From Hemileia vastatrix (Eukaryota; Basidiomycota; Pucciniomycetes; Pucciniales; Zaghouaniaceae): 64,000 bases of DNA. The DNA is taken from positions 1,835,501 to 1,899,500 of the forward strand of contig JASXTE010000001.1 of the NCBI GenBank assembly GCA_030280995.1, read 5' to 3'. Every line of letters begins with the position of its first letter. Within the stretch, counting starts at the first letter, position 1. The notes beneath the pieces are model-generated. The model was not told the origin of the DNA, made no database searches, and saw only the letters and a list, made by a program, of their open reading frames with translations. The position numbers were made by a program, and so were the translations under genes. Of the stretch, positions 47,236-59,051 are shown piece by piece.

Positions 47236-49947
47236 AGTTTCTGAATACAAAAAAATCTTTTTTGAAGAGTATAAATTTTAGCAAAAGCTTGAGTATAGAA
47301 TTTACTTACATTATTTCAACAGAAAAGCTAGTAAGCTAATTATAAAACATCAATTTTTAAACAAAATAACAAGGGGGAAAAATCCATGAACTAGATGTCT
47401 TGTTCAGTTTTTGGTTTTAGGGTATGACTCTGGGTCAGATTTTTGGAATGGCCCTGTATGATAACACCTTTTTTTTTCTTTTCTGACATTGGCATCTCCT
47501 TGGTTAATTTCACCATTAAAAATGTTGGCACCTTTTAGCAGGTGCCAGGTTTTTTTTTTCTGATGTGTCTTCTGATCTTCATGGATTCATCCAAAAATTT
47601 TATTTTCACCTCCTCCTCCCTTCTCTTACAAGAATACCCACACCACACCACCTTAAAACTCTTCTAAAGGCAAAAAATAATGTGGGCTCAAAAAGTGACA
47701 TTCAATGGTTTGTCACTAAAACACACCTAGGAATGTAATAGGGTCACAAAACTGAACTAGAAATCTAATTCACCATTTTTTCCCCTGTGTAAGTATGTCC
47801 CACTCAAACTTATCTGAAAAATCTCCACTTAAAAAACTATTTTTGAGCCAGAACTCTAGTGGGCCTAAGAGTAACCAAATATCAAGTTAAAAGACATTGA
47901 TACTATTTGAATTATAAAAATCCAACATAGATACAGCCTGAAATAAATTATTTTGATTATGCAGAAATTCAAATTAGTATCTTATGGATTTTTGAAAGTA
48001 AAAAAAAGTTATACAATCATAAATTCAGAAATAAAATATTTTTTTAGAGTTGATACACACCACAAATACTGAGTGTTCTTACTTCACAAAAATAAACAAA
48101 AACTTTTCTAGTGATTTTTAGAATAGGAATATGTTAAAAAAGAAAAGTGTAATTTACCCATTCTATTAAATGGATTCAATGTTGAATCAAAATATGAGAT
48201 TAGTGTCAAATTTAAATACAATGTAAAGCCACAAAACTTAAAAAAATTTCACCCAAAAAAATAATTTTACCTGTGCAAAAATAGATTGAGCAAATCATAT
48301 ATTTTTCTTTCCATTTAACCCCCAGCTTGAATTATTTCCCTTTCCATCTTCTGATTTGATTTTCCCCTCCACACTGTAAATTTTCATTTCTTTGGCTTTT
48401 AATACCTCAATGTAATATATTATTTATAGTTTCTACACAGTAATTTCCTTTTTCTTCAACCACTTGGCATGTAAAGATAAAATCAAAATTGGAGGAAATT
48501 TTATCTGAAAAAAAATTATGATTAGATTTGTATTTAGAAGTTACTTGAAGACATGAAAATCTTGCAGGTTTCTTGTCTCCAGTCCCCCACCAAAAACTTG
48601 AGTTTAAGTAGGTCTTGGAATGGAATAAGTGACAAGAACACAAAAAGCCTTTCCAGTTTAGCTTTAAATGCAGAGCAGAATAACTTTCCTCAACTGAACA
48701 ATCCAAAATCCTGCTAGAAATGAAATCTTTCCATTTGTTATGCATTTCACCCAACATTTATTTTAAATTATGTTATATATATGAATAAAATAGCCATATC
48801 TGGTGATTCCACTAAATATATATCTGCTGAAGAACTTTATATTAAAATAAAAAGAAGATGTTTAAAGTGAATATTAGTTTGGTTAATAATTTTATGTTAT
48901 TTACTTCCAATTAATATACTTTGAAGAATGTGTTTAATTAAAACTATTGATTTTAAAAATCTGAAAGATTGCTTCAAATCCTGTTGTAATGAAAAGACTT
49001 GGCAGAAAAATAAATTGAGGTATTATACATCTAAATTTTCACACACATACACATATACAAAATTAGCATTTACAGCCCCAGTGATACTGATTTGTTACTA
49101 ATCTCTTGTTCTTATTCCACATTGAATACCTTTTGGAGAATCAGTCATGTATACTTGTGGATATAAGGATATATATTTGATATGATGCAATGTAAGCATA
49201 TAGAGAAAGAGAGAAAAAAAAAGAAGAAATTACTTACCAAAATTTGTGGGCTGCTTGAGGATTAGAGAGAGTGAGTGAGACAAACCAAGGAAAGGGGAGA
49301 AGGTGTGGGTTCTGGTAGATATTTGGGCAAGGAAAGAAAATACCACTTAATAAAGGGTGGGGTTGATCAGGCTCTCTTGACTGATGAGTCTCTGGGGTGG
49401 GGGGCAAAAAAAGGAAAGAAAATAATTTCAGCAGTAAAGAGATGATAAAAAAGGGAGAAGTATTTACAGAGAAGAAAAAATTGCTAGAGTATGGGAGGGA
49501 GGGGGTAAAAAACCCCAGCTGTGAAAGGGATTGAGTGGTGATAGAGAGTCTGGGGGGGAAGAGAGAAAGAATTAAAAAAAATGAAAGGAGTATGATAAGA
49601 AGAAAAGAGGTTAGCACAGATGAAAAATAAAAAAACTTACCAAGTGGAAAGGATTTCTTGAGGATGGGGGGTAGTGAAAAGACAAAAACATTGTGTGCAA
49701 GTACTGGGTGGGAGGGAAAAAAGAGAAAGAAAAATGATTTTTTAGCAATAAAGAGAGAAGAAAGTAGGATAAAAATAAGACAGCTTACCAAGGGGCAAGA
49801 GGGAGTGGCATGTTAGAGGGGTAAGAGAGAGGGAGTAGGGAGATTCTTTCATGGGTGGTGATGGGTGTGTGGCAGTTGGGGTCAGTTAGGGCTCCAGAGA
49901 AAATTCCAAAAAATAGGGATAGGTCAAAAACCACAAAATATTAATTT
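47236..49947. other. Gene-free 2.7 kb with purine-rich repeats at 49210-49860
   Basis: 47280-49200 is AT-rich without a recognised gene. 49210-49800 is purine-rich, and CTTACCAA recurs three times (49233, 49637 and 49785), i.e. TTGGTAAG donors on the minus strand, as in the Helitron array. A Phe/Ser/Leu frame there is low complexity. Confidence 0.55.
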
Positions 49948-49950
49948 ATA

Positions 49951-50189
49951 CACTATGCAATATAGGGGGTGGACTTGCTAGCAAGTCCCCAACCTGAACT
50001 CAGACAGAACTCAGATGGAACTCAAACTGAACTCTACTTGAACACCCAACTAAAACTGTTCTTCTGAGTGGTTTTCATCCCTGATTGTATGGTTCCTTTT
50101 TCAATAGCTCAATGTGTGTTCAATCTGTGGTGAATTAGGGTCCAAGGTTGCACAATTGCTAGCAAGTCCACCCCCCATATTGTGTGGTG
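49951..50189. mobile_element. Family A MITE, 239 bp
   Basis: Ends CACTATGCAATATAGGGGG and its inverse, with palindrome GGACTTGCTAGCAAGTCC inside the left end and a decayed version inside the right. Flanked by ATA (49948-49950 and 50190-50192). Confidence 0.9.
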
Positions 50190-50192
50190 ATA

Positions 50193-51076
50193 GATATAGA
50201 TAAATATCTTTTTTTTTGAATACATACATCAGGAAGGAAAAGGATAGAATCATATACAAATCTGAAATGCCAATTAGTTCAGCTGAATGAATTCAATTTC
50301 ATGCTTTAAAATTGTCTCCCTCTTCACTCTTGAAAATTTGAGCAATAAATACTGTTTGAGTTAAAAAAATTTTAGGTAAATATTCTTTCTCACTTTTGGG
50401 TAGCAAGAAAAATAAAAAATTATGATTTGTGAGAGTGGTGTAACATTTTGATATACTTCATCATCAGGAAAAGAAATAATTCTCCTTCCACAAAGTGTTT
50501 CTTTCTGCTTTATTCTCTCATAAAAAGGTTAGATTATAGTTTGAAGATGTTTTTTTCAAGCCAAAATAACATTATATATCCTAAGAATGATGTGCTCCTC
50601 ACACTATAGATTTTTACAAATTTCCTAATTAGAAACATCATTTGGTGTTTCTTAAACAATTAAACAGCTAATAAACACCATAACTCTCAATGAAAAAAAA
50701 ATTCAGAGTTAAAAAATATTAAGTTTTATTTCAAAATAAAAAAATTAATCAAGCCCAATAGTGACTATTTTTTTGAGCACTCAAACAAAAGTAATGTATG
50801 TTCTAAATGAGGAGTAAAAATAATCTTCAAAAAAGTATCTATATAATTACTGATTTCAGCATTTTTTTGATTAAATATATTTTTAATGAGTTTATTTCAA
50901 GATATTCAAATTCTTTCTGATGGGGTTAAGTTTAGGGAAAAATCTTCTCAGATATACCACTCTGAATGTTTTTTATTTTTTTGAAGTTCTTGTTACCCAC
51001 TCAGTATGGTGACATAGAACATTATATAAGATGCAAAAACATTCAGAAATAGACAAAAAAGTCATACAATGAACCT
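50193..51076. other. AT-rich spacer, no gene
   Basis: No feature recognised. Confidence 0.6.
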
Positions 51077-51367
51077 ATTAGGGGGTATCAGTTTTGGAAA
51101 ATCTGAACTTAGATTTTACCAAATATGCACTAATTTAAGTGCAGATTTCTAAAACACACTAGCCCCAACACTGGTGGATTTCAAAATGAAATAAGTCACT
51201 TATTTCACTCAAATCCACACCTTCTCAACCAAAAGTTCTGATTTCACCATAATGTCCCATTTCACTGATTGTCGGCATCATCCCACTTATATGCAGCACT
51301 CTGCAGAATAACACTTTATAACTCAAAAAATTGTATATCATTTACATTTTTATACCGTATAAGAGTC

Positions 51368-52856
51368 AAGCCTTCCTGACTCTCAAATTGTGATAAGCTA
51401 CATCAAGCAATGACTTGCATAGCTCTTAATCTCCTCTTGGACTCTGATTGTGATTTTGATTCTTATCTTGAAGAAGATTTTGTTTTTTTATCAAAAATGG
51501 CCAGGAAATGTGACCTTCTTCCCAGAAAGCATCTAGTACTTCATACACCAATTACACCATTCAAACCCTTCTTAACCTATCTGTACCCAGTTTTAGACAG
51601 TTTTTAGGACTTATCAGGAATTTTCCCTTAAATTGCCTGAGATTATTCAGGACCACCCTATATTTCACAATTACTCTCAAAAACCACAACATGATCCTTC
51701 AATTAAGTTGGTCATCACACTATGTTGTTTGAAATCCTATGGTAACAGAGCTGCCTTGAAATTTTTGGAAAATATCTTTGATCTAGGGTAAAGCTCTGGT
51801 AACACTTATACAAAACAATGCATCACTGATATCAAATCCTTGGAATCTAAAATTCTCACCTGGCCAACTAAAGAAGAGAGACTTAAATCATCTCAGGCTA
51901 TGCAAGGAGAGGGCTTCCTAGGATTTAATAGTTTTGTTGATGTTACTACTGCTCCTTTGAGTCAAAAACTTGCTCAAGGTAGAAAAAATTACTATGACTG
52001 TAAGAAAAGGTAGCTTATTTTTAATTCCATTCATTCTTTTTAATACTAGCACAAGAAAATATATCTTCTCTATAGATATTCAATTTCAGTTTAGCTTATA
52101 TGTGATGTAAACAAAAAAATTATATCTTTCTTTGCTGGCTATCCTGGCTCATTTCATGACTCCTATGTCTTTCAAAGAATGCAAATTTCAAAAGAACCTG
52201 AAGAATTCTTTGATGAAGATCAGTATCTTCTGGAAGATTCTGTTTATCTGAATGGGAAATATGTACTTCCTGCTTTTTGGGGAGCAGATCTGATGATAGT
52301 CAAAAATTCTAAGTTCAACAATCATTTTGAAAATTTAAGAGTCCATATCACTATGTAATATAGGGGGTGAACTTGCTAGCAAGTCCTCAACCTGAACTCA
52401 TACTGAACCCATACTGAACTCTACTTGAACACCCACCTAAAACTGTTCTGCCGAGTGGTTTTCATCCCTGATTGTATGGTTCCTTTATCAATAGCTCAAT
52501 GTGTGTTCAATCTGTGGTGAGTTTGGGTCCAAGGTTGTGGACTTGCTAGAAAGTCGGCCCCCCATATTGTGTGGTGTATTGAACATTCTATTGGAATCTT
52601 GAAAGGTCATTTTTCCAGTTTAAGGGAATTAAGAAGTCCTCTTAGAAATATGTCCAAAATGGAGGCAGTAATCAACTGGATTTTGTGTTGCACTATACTT
52701 CATAATCTACTTGCTGATCTCAAAGATCAATGGTTGGAGGTGTATGAAGATGAACAAGTTGAAACACCTCCCACTATATCCAACACTTCTATTTCTCAAA
52801 CAACTAGCATATGGGAAAAAATTCTTCCAATCACACTAGCACATTGGGAGATTTAA
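51368..52856 (+). pseudogene. Harbinger transposase, degenerate copy
   Basis: Homologous along its length to 3847-5106. The start ATG is AAG (51368), and many stops and shifts follow. Recognisable blocks are FVDVTTAPLSQK, FFAGYPGSFHDSYVFQRMQI and IEHSIGILKGHFSSLRELRS. A family A MITE (52349-52576) splits it just before the catalytic Glu of IEHSIG. Not functional. Confidence 0.92.
52349..52576. mobile_element. Family A MITE, 228 bp, inside the transposase pseudogene
   Basis: Starts CACTATGTAATATAGGGGG, ends CATATTGTGTGGTG, and is flanked by TAT (52346-52348 and 52577-52579). The intact gene at 3847-5106 has CCGTATTGAAC at this site with a single TAT, confirming a 3-bp duplication. Confidence 0.93.
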
Positions 52857-52859
52857 GAA

Positions 52860-53917
52860 TTTTTTCTTAAATTATTACAAAATTCATTTCATTTTTATGT
52901 ACTATTAATCTCACTTCCCACTGGTATATGCTCCATCATTATGCCAATATTACTCCAACTTTTCTCAACAAAACCCTTTTAATTTTTTTTCCATACTCTT
53001 CAAATGATCAATATGCATGTATTATTCTCTTGCTTTTGTAATTTTATTTTTTTTGTAATGAATTTTATTTTGAATTTTCAGTGAAATTCTCTTTTTCCCT
53101 GTCTCATTTGTTTTTGTTCACCACCTCAACATGAAATTGCACATTTTCAGCTATTGAATAATTTTTTGGTAATTCTTTTTTTCATTAATCCCTTATATTC
53201 TTTTCCTCTTCTCCTCAAACATCCCTCAAACAATTTGTTTTCATTTACTTTCTCATCTCATCTCTCCCTGTAAGTCATTTTATTCATTTATTTGATTTTT
53301 GGTTTGCTAATTATATTTTTTTTGTTTTTTTTTCTGTTTTATGTTTTCCTTTAATTTTTTAAGTGGTTCATTTTCTGGTTTTAAAGGTTAAATTAACTCT
53401 TTTTTTTCTTTCTCTCCCTCTTTTCTTTTTTTTACTCTCCATCATCCCCTCTATATTCCTCCTTGGCCTGTTCATTATCCCACCTTTCGCCCCCTTTCCC
53501 TTCTTTTTGGCTGCCTCTAACCCCCCCTCAATCTCCCCCTACACCCGCTTCAACCCTCCAGGTCCCCCTCATATCCCCCTATAATTCCCTTAACCCCCCC
53601 TAACCCCGCTTCAACCTCCCTCCCTGGTTCCCCTCATATCCCTCTCCAATTCACCCCTTACCCCCTGCTAATTTTTTGTTAAAAAAGGAATAGCTGGGGA
53701 GTTAGGGAGTGATTGAAGGGGGATATTAGGGGGACCAGGGGGGAGGATGAAGTGGGTCTAGGGGGGGTTTGAGGGTCTTTTGGAGAGAGTTGGGGGGTTT
53801 GGAGACAGTTTGAAGTGGGATTTGGAGAAGGTTTAAAAGGGGAGAAAGGGGACCAATGAGAGTGCAATGAAAAAATTGACAGAAAAGTGTTACAGGGACC
53901 AATGAGGGAGAAAAAAT
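52860..53917. other. Low-complexity interior of B4
   Basis: A T-rich stretch resembling the 3' side of the B1 transposase (about 52980-53170), a C-rich tract (53400-53680) and a G-rich tract (53690-53900). Short Pro-rich frames are composition artefacts. Confidence 0.6.
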
Positions 53918-54150
53918 TGTCATTACTTTAAAACTAGTGAATTTGACTTATTATATTTATTTATTCATTAATTTATGCAATTATATTAAATTTTGGTGAT
54001 TTCACCCCTTAATTCAATAAAATGCAAGGAATGGTATTGCCAAATTTTCAAATTGGACATGGAAAATTGATGAGTTAGAAAAATTTTCTGATACCCACCC
54101 CTTGCTTCAATAAAATGCAGGGTAGGGTATTGCCAAATTTTTCAAACAGA
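53918..54150. repeat. Repeat R, copy 1
   Basis: Matches 57210-57450 in the same orientation. It contains two tandem blocks of about 105 bp around CTTCAATAAAATGCAGGG. In one frame each block reads like LEKF.DTHPLLQ, a stop, then NAG.GIAKFF. It directly precedes the TET-like pseudogene. Confidence 0.75.
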
Positions 54151-54186
54151 TATAGAAAAATTTGATAGAAAAAATATATATCCCAA

Positions 54187-55065
54187 GAATTTACCTGAAG
54201 ATATCCAATATCTAACCAATTTTGGAGGTGGTGAATTTAAGGCTGTAATAAGTAATACTCTTAAACCTCAATTTATTTACAAAAATTATTCATTCAATGG
54301 AGTTAAAGATGAATACTTTATTCAACTATCTGATCTCATTACGACTCTATATCAAATGACCTTGGTTTGCTTACCAATAAGTAATAAGAATTTTCTTGGT
54401 GGTATCATGATTGGTTTTGGATTGAGACCAGGATTTATTAAAGGATATTCTCTGGGTAAGTATAATAATTTTTATTGATTCATTCTTAATATATCTCACT
54501 CATTTCAATTTCTATAGGAATCTATTCTTTGCTCAGAAATTCATCTAAAGCAGAAATAGATAATGATTTTCAAAAATGGGACTCTTTACCTTCCTTTAAT
54601 TCTTTTCTTTCTCTTCAACTTAAAAAACTCCGTAATAAAACTTTTCAAAAAAATCATAAATTTTCAACCCAAGTTGGAATTCCAAATTGGTGTGACTCAG
54701 AATGGGAAGAAATTAACTATGAGTATCTATTGTTTTTGAATGTTATAATTACCCATTCTGGATTTCATAACAAGATGCATACCAATTTGAATGATTCAAA
54801 TTATCTTACTTTGGGGATCTTTTCTTATATCAATCCTATTACTGGACAATCTATTCCTTCACCTGCTAAAATCAAAGGACATGGTTTACATTTCCCGGAT
54901 CATAGATGTATAATTGATTTCAGATTAGGAAATGGAATCATCAAATAAATTTGGAGCTCTTTTCATGATAATCACCAGTCAACAAAATTTCCTCCAGGTT
55001 TGGAATCATGTCATGACTTTACTCATTTTGGCTGCTCATTCCAAAGGATAGATAAGGTAAAAAAA
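54187..55065 (+). pseudogene. TET/JBP-like 2-oxoglutarate/Fe(II) dioxygenase
   Basis: Exon 54187-54455, a 62-bp GT..AG intron (54456-54517), exon 54518-55065; splicing reads GYSLGIYSLL in frame. Landmarks are MIGFGLRPGFIKGYSL, NVIITHSGFHNKMHTN, GIFSYINPITG, LHFPDHRCIIDFRLGNGII and, after an in-frame TAA (54946-54948), IWSSFHDNHQSTKFPPGLES and THFGCSFQ. The pattern matches the Tet-like oxygenases that are abundant in basidiomycetes, which oxidise methylated DNA bases in characterised members. The Fe-binding HXD is HTN here (54778-54786), so Asp is Asn. The likely distal His is in DNHQS. With no start seen and a stop present, it is a pseudogene. Confidence 0.72.
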
Positions 55066-55114
55066 GAAGGTAAAATTAATAAATTAAATAAATCTTTAGG
55101 TATATCAAAAAATT

Positions 55115-56981
55115 AGCGGGCGTCAGTTCTGGCAAATCCGCACTTAACTTAAGTGCGGATTTCAAACCAAATCAGCACTTAAATTTTGCAAAAAAGTCAC
55201 TTATTTCAAAAATGGGTGTCAGTTATGACCTCAAATCAGCACTTTTTTCCTGTTTTTTTTCACAACCACATGTTGTCCACAAAACATCCCTTCCTTTCTT
55301 ACCCCATCCCTGTCACATGTGACACACTGACCTTCCTTGCTACCTACCCATCAATCCTCGGCACACACCCCTTCCTAAAATTTTCAACATTTTATTACAG
55401 TTCAAAATTTAGATAAATAGATATGTGTTTGTATATAACTAGAGTTGAGTGTTGATTAGTTGCTTGATTATTTATTTAATTTTAATTTAGACCAGAGTGT
55501 TTTGTTATTTACGTGATATAAGTATTTGTCTGTAAGACCAGCTATGAAGACTTTGCCCCCTTTTACTTTTCTCGTTACTTTGTATATTCTTCCACCTTTT
55601 AATTTTTTTATTTGATTTTATTTTATTGGTTCATTCACCACGCAATATGGGGGGCGGACTTGCTAGCAAGTCCGCAACCTTGAACCCTAATTCATATCTT
55701 TTTGAGCACACATTGAGGAAGTGATGAAACCATCATGAAGAAGTATTGAATTTACTTTGAACACACCTTGAAGCTCATTTGAACAAGAATGGGGCTACAA
55801 GAGTTGGAAAGGCTGGAGAGAGGGGTGAGGAAGGGTATATGGGGTAGCGAAAAGGTTGGGAAAGAGTTGGAAGAGAAGATTAAGGGTTCCAAGGAATTTA
55901 AAATGAAGAAAAGGGTCTGGTAGAGGTTGAGAGGGGTGAAATGGGGATCAAAAGAGGATGGCATACAATGGGGCTGGGAGGATAGCAAAAGGCATGGGAA
56001 GGGAAGACAAGCATGTGTTGATAAAATTGAAAGGGATGGAGATTGGTGCAAACAGAGTGTGAAAATAGGAGGATGAACTCTGTTCTTTGGGCGAAGAACA
56101 GAGTTCACTTCCATAAAATATTAGCTGAAACATAGTTTTCAATTCTGTAAAAAAAGTTGTAAGTAATAGAAAAAGTCACTGATTTTTTTTATATGTAATC
56201 TGAAATTTTTTAATAAAATTATTGTATTTAAGAATTGCAATATTGTCAATCAATTTTTATTGATCAACTTAATTTAATAAAGTATTAGTTAAATAAGTTG
56301 CTTCAAAAAATACTTTGCATTGAGTAGACTCATGGAATGATTTTTTCTGTATATGGGAGGTTTATGATGGTATGGAAAGAAGAATTAGAGGTGTTCATTT
56401 TGTTTATATTTTAAATCTCAGGATCAACTAAGGTACACAATCATGATCACTTCCCCATTCAGGGTCTAAATCCGTCACGAATGATTTGTCTTTTGTTCCA
56501 TCTCCCACTTCCCTCACTCTCATCACTCATCTCGTGTCTTCCCTCCAGCGCTAATCTTCTCTATCCCAAAGCCGACAAAGTTCACAAAGTCCTTCTCTAT
56601 GCTTGTCCAAATTGTCCATAATTTGAAGAAGCCGCTTTAAACACTACTGAATGTGGTCAAAATTGGAGAGAGAGAGAGGGAGGGGGAGGGGGGGTAAATT
56701 ACAAATTGAGGGAAGGATAAGAAAGGATTGATGAGATTAAGATGAAGAAGAGGATTGGGAAGATGGAAGAGAGGAGAGGGAGGAAGATAGAGATGATGAT
56801 GAGAGTGACGAGTATAAGTGAAATAGGACTTTATGGTGAAATCAGCACTTTTGGTTAAGAAAGTGCGGATTTGAGTGAAATAAGTGACTTATTTCATTTT
56901 GAAATCCACCAGTATTGGGGCTAGTGTGTTTCGGAAATCTGCACTTATTTAAGTGCGGATTTGCCAGAACTGACATTCCCT
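55115..56981. mobile_element. B3: non-autonomous family B element
   Basis: Ends AGCGGGCGTCAGTTCTGG and CCAGAACTGACATTCCCT, flanked by ATT (55112-55114 and 56982-56984). Its outer parts match B1. It contains a family A fragment and no transposase. It inserted just after the TET-like pseudogene. Confidence 0.88.
55636..56349. mobile_element. Family A fragment inside B3
   Basis: The left end CACCACGCAATATGGGGGG with palindrome GGACTTGCTAGCAAGTCC is intact; the right side stops within GGAATGATTTTTTCTG, about 185 bp short of the terminus found at 3677. The interior includes the GAACTCTGTTCTTTG palindrome (about 56072-56106) and is the inverse of part of 2479-2880. Confidence 0.8.
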
Positions 56982-57209
56982 ATTATGGGTATTTGTAAAG
57001 TCATCAAATATTTTTTATTCTTTCATAAATTTTTAATAAATAAATCTGATATTTCAATTTACTAAACTAAAGTAATGAGCCAATGACCTTGTATTGTATA
57101 AAAATTAATAATGATAGCTTTAAATTTTTCATGGGGTTCATCTTGCCTATATATACCTGTGGAAAGTCCCAAACTTAGTTTCTAGACTTGGTACACATTT
57201 TGGCTTGAG

Positions 57210-57470
57210 TAATTGTCATTACTTTGAAACTAGTGAATTTGATTTATCTTATTTATTCATTTATTAATTTATGGAATTATATTAAATTTTGGTGATTTTC
57301 ACCCCTTACTTCAATTAAATTTAGGGGAGGGTATTGCCACATTTTCAAATCTGACATGGAAAATTGATGACTTAGAAAAATTTGGTGATACCCACCCCTT
57401 TCTTCAATAAAATGCAGGGGAGGGTATTGCCAAATTTTTCAAAAAGATATAGAATTTTGATGACTTAGCT
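57210..57470. repeat. Repeat R, copy 2
   Basis: Same orientation as copy 1, about 3.3 kb away, on the far side of the TET-like pseudogene and B3. Here the first block reads open through HPLLQLNLGEGIATF, and the second keeps the TAA stop seen in copy 1. A partial third relative lies at about 63112-63165. Confidence 0.75.
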
Positions 57471-57697
57471 CTATTTAGAAATTAAAACTTGTGGTGATAT
57501 GATAAAATTATGTTGGTGATGAAGATGTTCACTCAAGTTTCAGTATTATTTTACCATATCTAATTCCAAAAGTGAAATATTTTAGAGTCCAGTAAGGAAA
57601 AATGGTGTTATCATAATCTCATGATTTAACTAATTTTATTAAGATTAAAAGTAACTATCAAAGTAATTTGCCAACCATTAACCAAAAAAACAATTAA

Positions 57698-59051
57698 TCA
57701 ATTAAAAAAGTCAAGTAATTTTTTAATGTCCTCATATGATTGGCCATTTTTTATACATTCTGTAATGAATTCTTTTTTTTTACTTTCTTGTTTTTCCAAT
57801 TCACAACTGGAAATTTCTCTTTTAAATTCACTGTCTTTTTTTTTCTCCAAGCAAAGGTGAGCTCTTTCCATCTCCTCAACTCAAATTTAGACTTTTCAAA
57901 ATTTTATTGAAGCAAAAAAAAAATTTCCTCCAAATCTAAGGACCATTCATCTTTCATTAGCATATGATCAAACTTGATCTTCTTAAAGTCAAGGGAATTT
58001 TTTGCAATAAATGATTTTTCTGAGAAAATTGAATAAAAAAATAAATATGTGATTGAAGAAGATATATAGTGACTGAATCTTACTTATATCTTTTTTCTCA
58101 AAATAATCATCAAGGGAGGATAAAGAGGTGGTTAAAGTATTACCACATTTTAAAAGATGGTTCAAGTTCATAGAAGTTGAAGCCTGACACTTTAGTTTGG
58201 ATTTTGAGCTAGAGGGTTCAGGAAGTTCATCTAAAGAAGCTTGCAAAGCAGGACTGTCATTTCTGGAATTTTAATTCTTTTTAGAAATTTGAGTTTGAGT
58301 AGGAGGAGACTAGAAAAGAAAGAATGGGAAATTTAACTAGGAATTGAAGAAAAAAGAGAAAGTAAAAATACATTTAAATTTTGGGGCTCTGAGGACTCAG
58401 ATCTACTCCAAAATAATTGTTCTGCTTGATAGTTGGCATCATGGGTGAACTATGGTTAGAAGCTGGAGTGAAATGATGTCCTTGAGGTTCAGGTGTGTTG
58501 GGAGGATTATTGTCTTGTTGAGATCCAGAGGGCATATCCTTAGTAGTATTGTTTAGAAACCAAGGGTTGAAATCAACTTTGGAACCAAAAAGATTATCCA
58601 TTTCCTCATAGAAAGGACACATGACATTGAGCTTTTCCAAAAAAGAAGTAATTTCAATCTCCAAATCATCATCATCAATATCAAATCCAATGGAAGTGGA
58701 AGCAAAATGAGCCTTTTTATATTTTTATTGATAACTCTTGAACCTCTCCTTCATTTGCTTAGGTTTGATTTTGATTCTCCCTTTTATTTTGTTTTTTACT
58801 TCATTTGCCATCAGCAAGAAGCCATTGACCTTTGATGAAGGTGGATTTCAAATTTGGGTGGACTTCTCACATCCAAAACATGCATCATAATTTGATTTAA
58901 TTTTGAGGAAGTTGATGATGATGAGATAATCTTCCTTTTTTAGCCGTCCAGACTTTGATTTCTCTGGTGAGGGGCTTGAATTATGGGGAGACCTTTGTGA
59001 TGTAGCAATTTTTTGAGTTTCCTTTTGAGTGTTGTATTTTCTGGGAGGCAT
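57698..59051 (-). pseudogene. SANT/Myb-like partner protein of the Harbinger element
   Basis: Starts MPPRKYNTQKETQK. The DNA-binding-type segment RLKKEDYLIIINFL and NYDACFG is followed by a TGA, then NPPSSKVNGF, KQMKERFKSY, another stop, and KYKKAHFASTSIGF. A later part has LNVMCPFYEEMDNLFGSKVD. A probable intron ends near 58308; the last coding part is a charged coiled coil ending ITECIKNGQSYEDIKKLLDF and stop 57698-57700. In two-gene Harbinger elements this protein helps bring transposase to the nucleus and TIRs. At least two in-frame stops make this copy defective. Confidence 0.75.

Noticed and set aside
49234..49791. 185-codon Phe/Ser/Leu frame on the minus strand, with a possible signal peptide
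   Set aside because: Low-complexity purine/pyrimidine-rich DNA with repeated GGTAAG blocks; no domain or codon pattern.
53363..53923. Pro-rich frames on both strands
   Set aside because: C-rich tract followed by a G-rich tract; composition artefact.
53918..57450. Repeat R pair as LTRs of a retrotransposon
   Set aside because: No TG..CA ends, no target duplication and no gag-pol between them; they also contain internal tandem blocks.
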